Below are positions 17,331-17,994 of a stretch of 17,994 nucleotides of DNA, in pieces. The DNA comes from Candidatus Parcubacteria bacterium (GTDB lineage Bacteria > Patescibacteriota > Minisyncoccia > Phycocordibacterales > GCA-2747955): NCBI GenBank assembly GCA_027024305.1, contig JALVSO010000016.1, forward strand, positions 1 to 17,994, written 5' to 3'. The notes under the pieces were generated by a model. The model had not been told where the DNA came from. It saw only the letters and a program-made list of their open reading frames with translations, and made no database searches. The position numbers were made by a program, and so were the translations under genes. Position 1 is the first letter of the stretch. Each line of letters starts with the position of its first letter.

Positions 17331-17400
17331 ATAGCTCAAAAATGTGAGCACCCCATTATCATGGGGAGGATGCCGGGGTTACGCCCGGTTGGCCCGACCA
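17325..17400 (+). ncRNA. tRNA-shaped element with CCA but non-canonical loops
   Basis: Exactly 76 nt. CGGGCCA (17325-17331) pairs with TGGCCCG, followed by A-CCA. TA at positions 8-9, a GCTC/GAGC four-base D stem, a CCCCA/TGGGG five-base stem with a six-base loop TTATCA, variable AGGAT, then GCCGGG/CCCGGT around GTTACG. The D loop (AAAAATGT) lacks the GG pair, the T loop lacks TTCRA, and the anticodon loop is one base short, so I do not assign an amino acid. It may be a degenerate tRNA or a structural mimic. Confidence 0.45.
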
Positions 17401-17406
17401 TTTTTT

Positions 17407-17480
17407 GGACGAGATTTTAATTTCGTCCTTACTACGGAGAATTTAAATTTTATTTAAATTCTCCGTTGTGGGAAACCACA
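17407..17480 (+). repeat. Three consecutive hairpins in the 23S-5S spacer
   Basis: GGACGA/TCGTCC (17407-17428); ACGGAGAATTTAAAT with its perfect complement (17434-17466, TTT loop); TGTGG-GAAA-CCACA (17467-17480, a GNRA tetraloop). They are nearly contiguous, so the spacer RNA would be almost entirely structured. Confidence 0.65.
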
Positions 17481-17490
17481 AAGTTAATAA

Positions 17491-17590
17491 TTTGAATATT
17501 TAATGTTGGTGAAATGCCGTTGGGGGGCAAGATAAACTATAGTCTGTTCTCATTCCGAACTCGGAATTTCATCAGCACAAATATTTAATT
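17491..17590 (+). pseudogene. Truncated 5S-like copy
   Basis: It repeats the first ~30 bases of the 5S gene (TTTGAATATTTAATGTTGGT, then GAAATGCCG) and the conserved helix III/loop C block CTGTTCTCATTCCGAAC, but lacks the helix IV-V half. Its 3' end ATTTCATCAGC pairs fully (with wobbles) with its own GTTGGTGAAAT, so the closing stem is maintained. Either a broken duplicate or a small 5S-derived RNA. Confidence 0.65.
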
Positions 17591-17604
17591 GAAGTTTGAA
17601 TATT

Positions 17605-17717
17605 TAATGTTGGTGAAATGCCGCCGGGGGTACACCTGTTCTCATTCCGAACACAGAAGTTAAGCCCGGTAGGAGCGATGATACTCTTCGGGGGAAAGTA
17701 GCTCTTCGCCAACATTA
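17605..17717 (+). rRNA. rrf: 5S ribosomal RNA
   Basis: About 113 nt. Helix I TTAATGTTGGTG pairs with CGCCAACATTA; the block CTGTTCTCATTCCGAACACAG is followed by AAGTTAAGCCCGGTAGGAGCGATG, and the helix IV-V region CTCTTCGGGGGAAAGTAG is present. The closing stem extends outward (TTTGAATA with TATTCAAA), giving a processing stem. It is the last gene of the 23S-5S unit, followed 12 bases later by a strong terminator. Confidence 0.92.
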
Positions 17718-17728
17718 AGTATTCAAAG

Positions 17729-17764
17729 AAAAAAACGAACAATTTCACTTGTTCGTTTTTTTTA
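17729..17764 (+). terminator. Terminator of the 23S-5S unit
   Basis: AAAAACGAACAA (17731-17742) pairs with TTGTTCGTTTTT (17749-17760) around TTTCAC, followed by further T. Confidence 0.9.
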
Positions 17765-17805
17765 TTTTTAACTTTCCCTCGGGGAAAATAGTCTAACTCT
17801 CTTTT

Positions 17806-17845
17806 TGCGCCAACATTAAGTACGCCAACATTAAGTATTCAAAAA
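17806..17845 (+). repeat. Two duplicated 5S 3'-end fragments
   Basis: GCGCCAACATTAAGTA (17807-17822) and CGCCAACATTAAGTATTCAA (from 17823) repeat the 3' terminus of the 5S gene and its flank at 17707-17726. They lie downstream of the terminator. These are scars of recombination or slippage around the 5S locus. Confidence 0.7.
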
Positions 17846-17849
17846 AAGG

Positions 17850-17890
17850 TATAATACCAAAAAAGGGGACCTAAAACACCCCTTTTTTCT
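17850..17890 (+). terminator. -10-like TATAAT followed by a short hairpin with T tail
   Basis: TATAAT at 17850-17855 is followed by AAAAAAGGGG (17859-17868), loop ACCTAAAACA, and CCCCTTTTTT (17879-17888). The hairpin is a good bidirectional terminator shape. Any RNA started at the TATAAT would be only tens of bases long. It may instead mark the left edge of an insertion sequence. Confidence 0.5.
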
Positions 17891-17938
17891 TTTAAAATAA
17901 AGCCATATTAATAATATTTTAATTTAAAAAATAAAAGT

Positions 17939-17994
17939 ATGGCTAAAAAGTGTAAGTTTTGTAATTCCTATGCGGTAATTAAAAAAGGAAAACA
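17939..17994 (+). CDS. N-terminus of a zinc-ribbon protein, possibly a transposase (truncated by the window)
   Basis: The frame reads MAKKCKFCNSYAVIKKGK to the window edge. CxxC followed by an A-V-I-K-K-G-K stretch resembles the first half of the zinc ribbon that opens IS1/IS1595-type transposases (C-x2-C-x4-5-hydrophobic-K-x-G). Only 18 residues are visible, so other zinc-ribbon proteins are equally possible. It would be supported if the next codons show a second CxxC followed by a DDE nuclease domain. Confidence 0.4.
   Translation, partial: MAKKCKFCNSYAVIKKGK

Noticed and set aside
17350..17366. The tRNA-shaped element as the tRNA-Trp(UCA) needed for UGA decoding
   Set aside because: TCA occurs in the loop but not after a U33 in a seven-base loop, and the D and T loops are non-canonical. 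The decoding tRNA is presumably elsewhere.

Overview
The window looks like a chromosomal segment of an uncultivated bacterium of the Candidate Phyla Radiation (Patescibacteria, Parcubacteria-like). It is AT-rich, with a PolA lacking a recognisable proofreading site, large secreted proteins built from FN3/cadherin/FG-GAP/PG-binding modules, a 23S rRNA full of insertions, and -10 boxes placed almost directly on start codons. This assignment is inference; no 16S gene is present. The most important reading rule is that UGA is a sense codon for tryptophan. Read with UGA=Trp, every major gene becomes one uninterrupted frame ending in TAA or TAG; I count 22 in-frame UGA codons in eight genes, several at family-conserved Trp positions. 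Read with the standard code, the genes look shattered.

Layout. 1-226: 3' end of a Gly/Pro/Thr-rich protein with an apparent frameshift at a C7 run. 227-890: non-coding, packed with palindromic elements. 892-3624: promoter and an 889-aa cell-surface protein with tandem FN3-like repeats and a C-terminal membrane anchor. 3786-4985: tyrosyl-tRNA synthetase, convergent with polA (5021-7405, minus). 7472-9934: secreted FG-GAP/cadherin/peptidoglycan-binding protein. 10039-10632: alpha/beta hydrolase. 10675-11484: UPF0489-like protein. 11691-11912: small hypothetical protein, the only gene here with a clear Shine-Dalgarno.

12082-17764: a 23S-5S rRNA unit with its own consensus promoter and no 16S upstream. 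The 23S gene (about 12357-17183) carries at least five insertions: two copies of a 107-nt GC-rich zipper hairpin; a 314-bp element with 24-nt terminal inverted repeats encoding a GIY-YIG nuclease; a group I intron after the position equivalent to E. coli U1931 with a LAGLIDADG nuclease; and a group I intron after the equivalent of U2593. Short non-coding foldbacks with the same ends as the GIY-YIG element lie at 594-702 and 11525-11625 and inside the P1 loop of the L1931 intron, so this looks like a mobile family with a possible autonomous member. The 23S-5S spacer holds a 76-nt tRNA-shaped element without canonical loops, several hairpins and a truncated 5S-like copy before the real 5S. The window ends in the first codons of a zinc-ribbon protein, possibly a transposase.

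The candidate new biology is (i) UGA=Trp in a CPR-like bacterium, distinct from the UGA=Gly code of Gracilibacteria/Absconditabacteria, and (ii) a GIY-YIG-encoding inverted-repeat element family occupying rRNA helix tips and an intron P1 loop as well as intergenic DNA.
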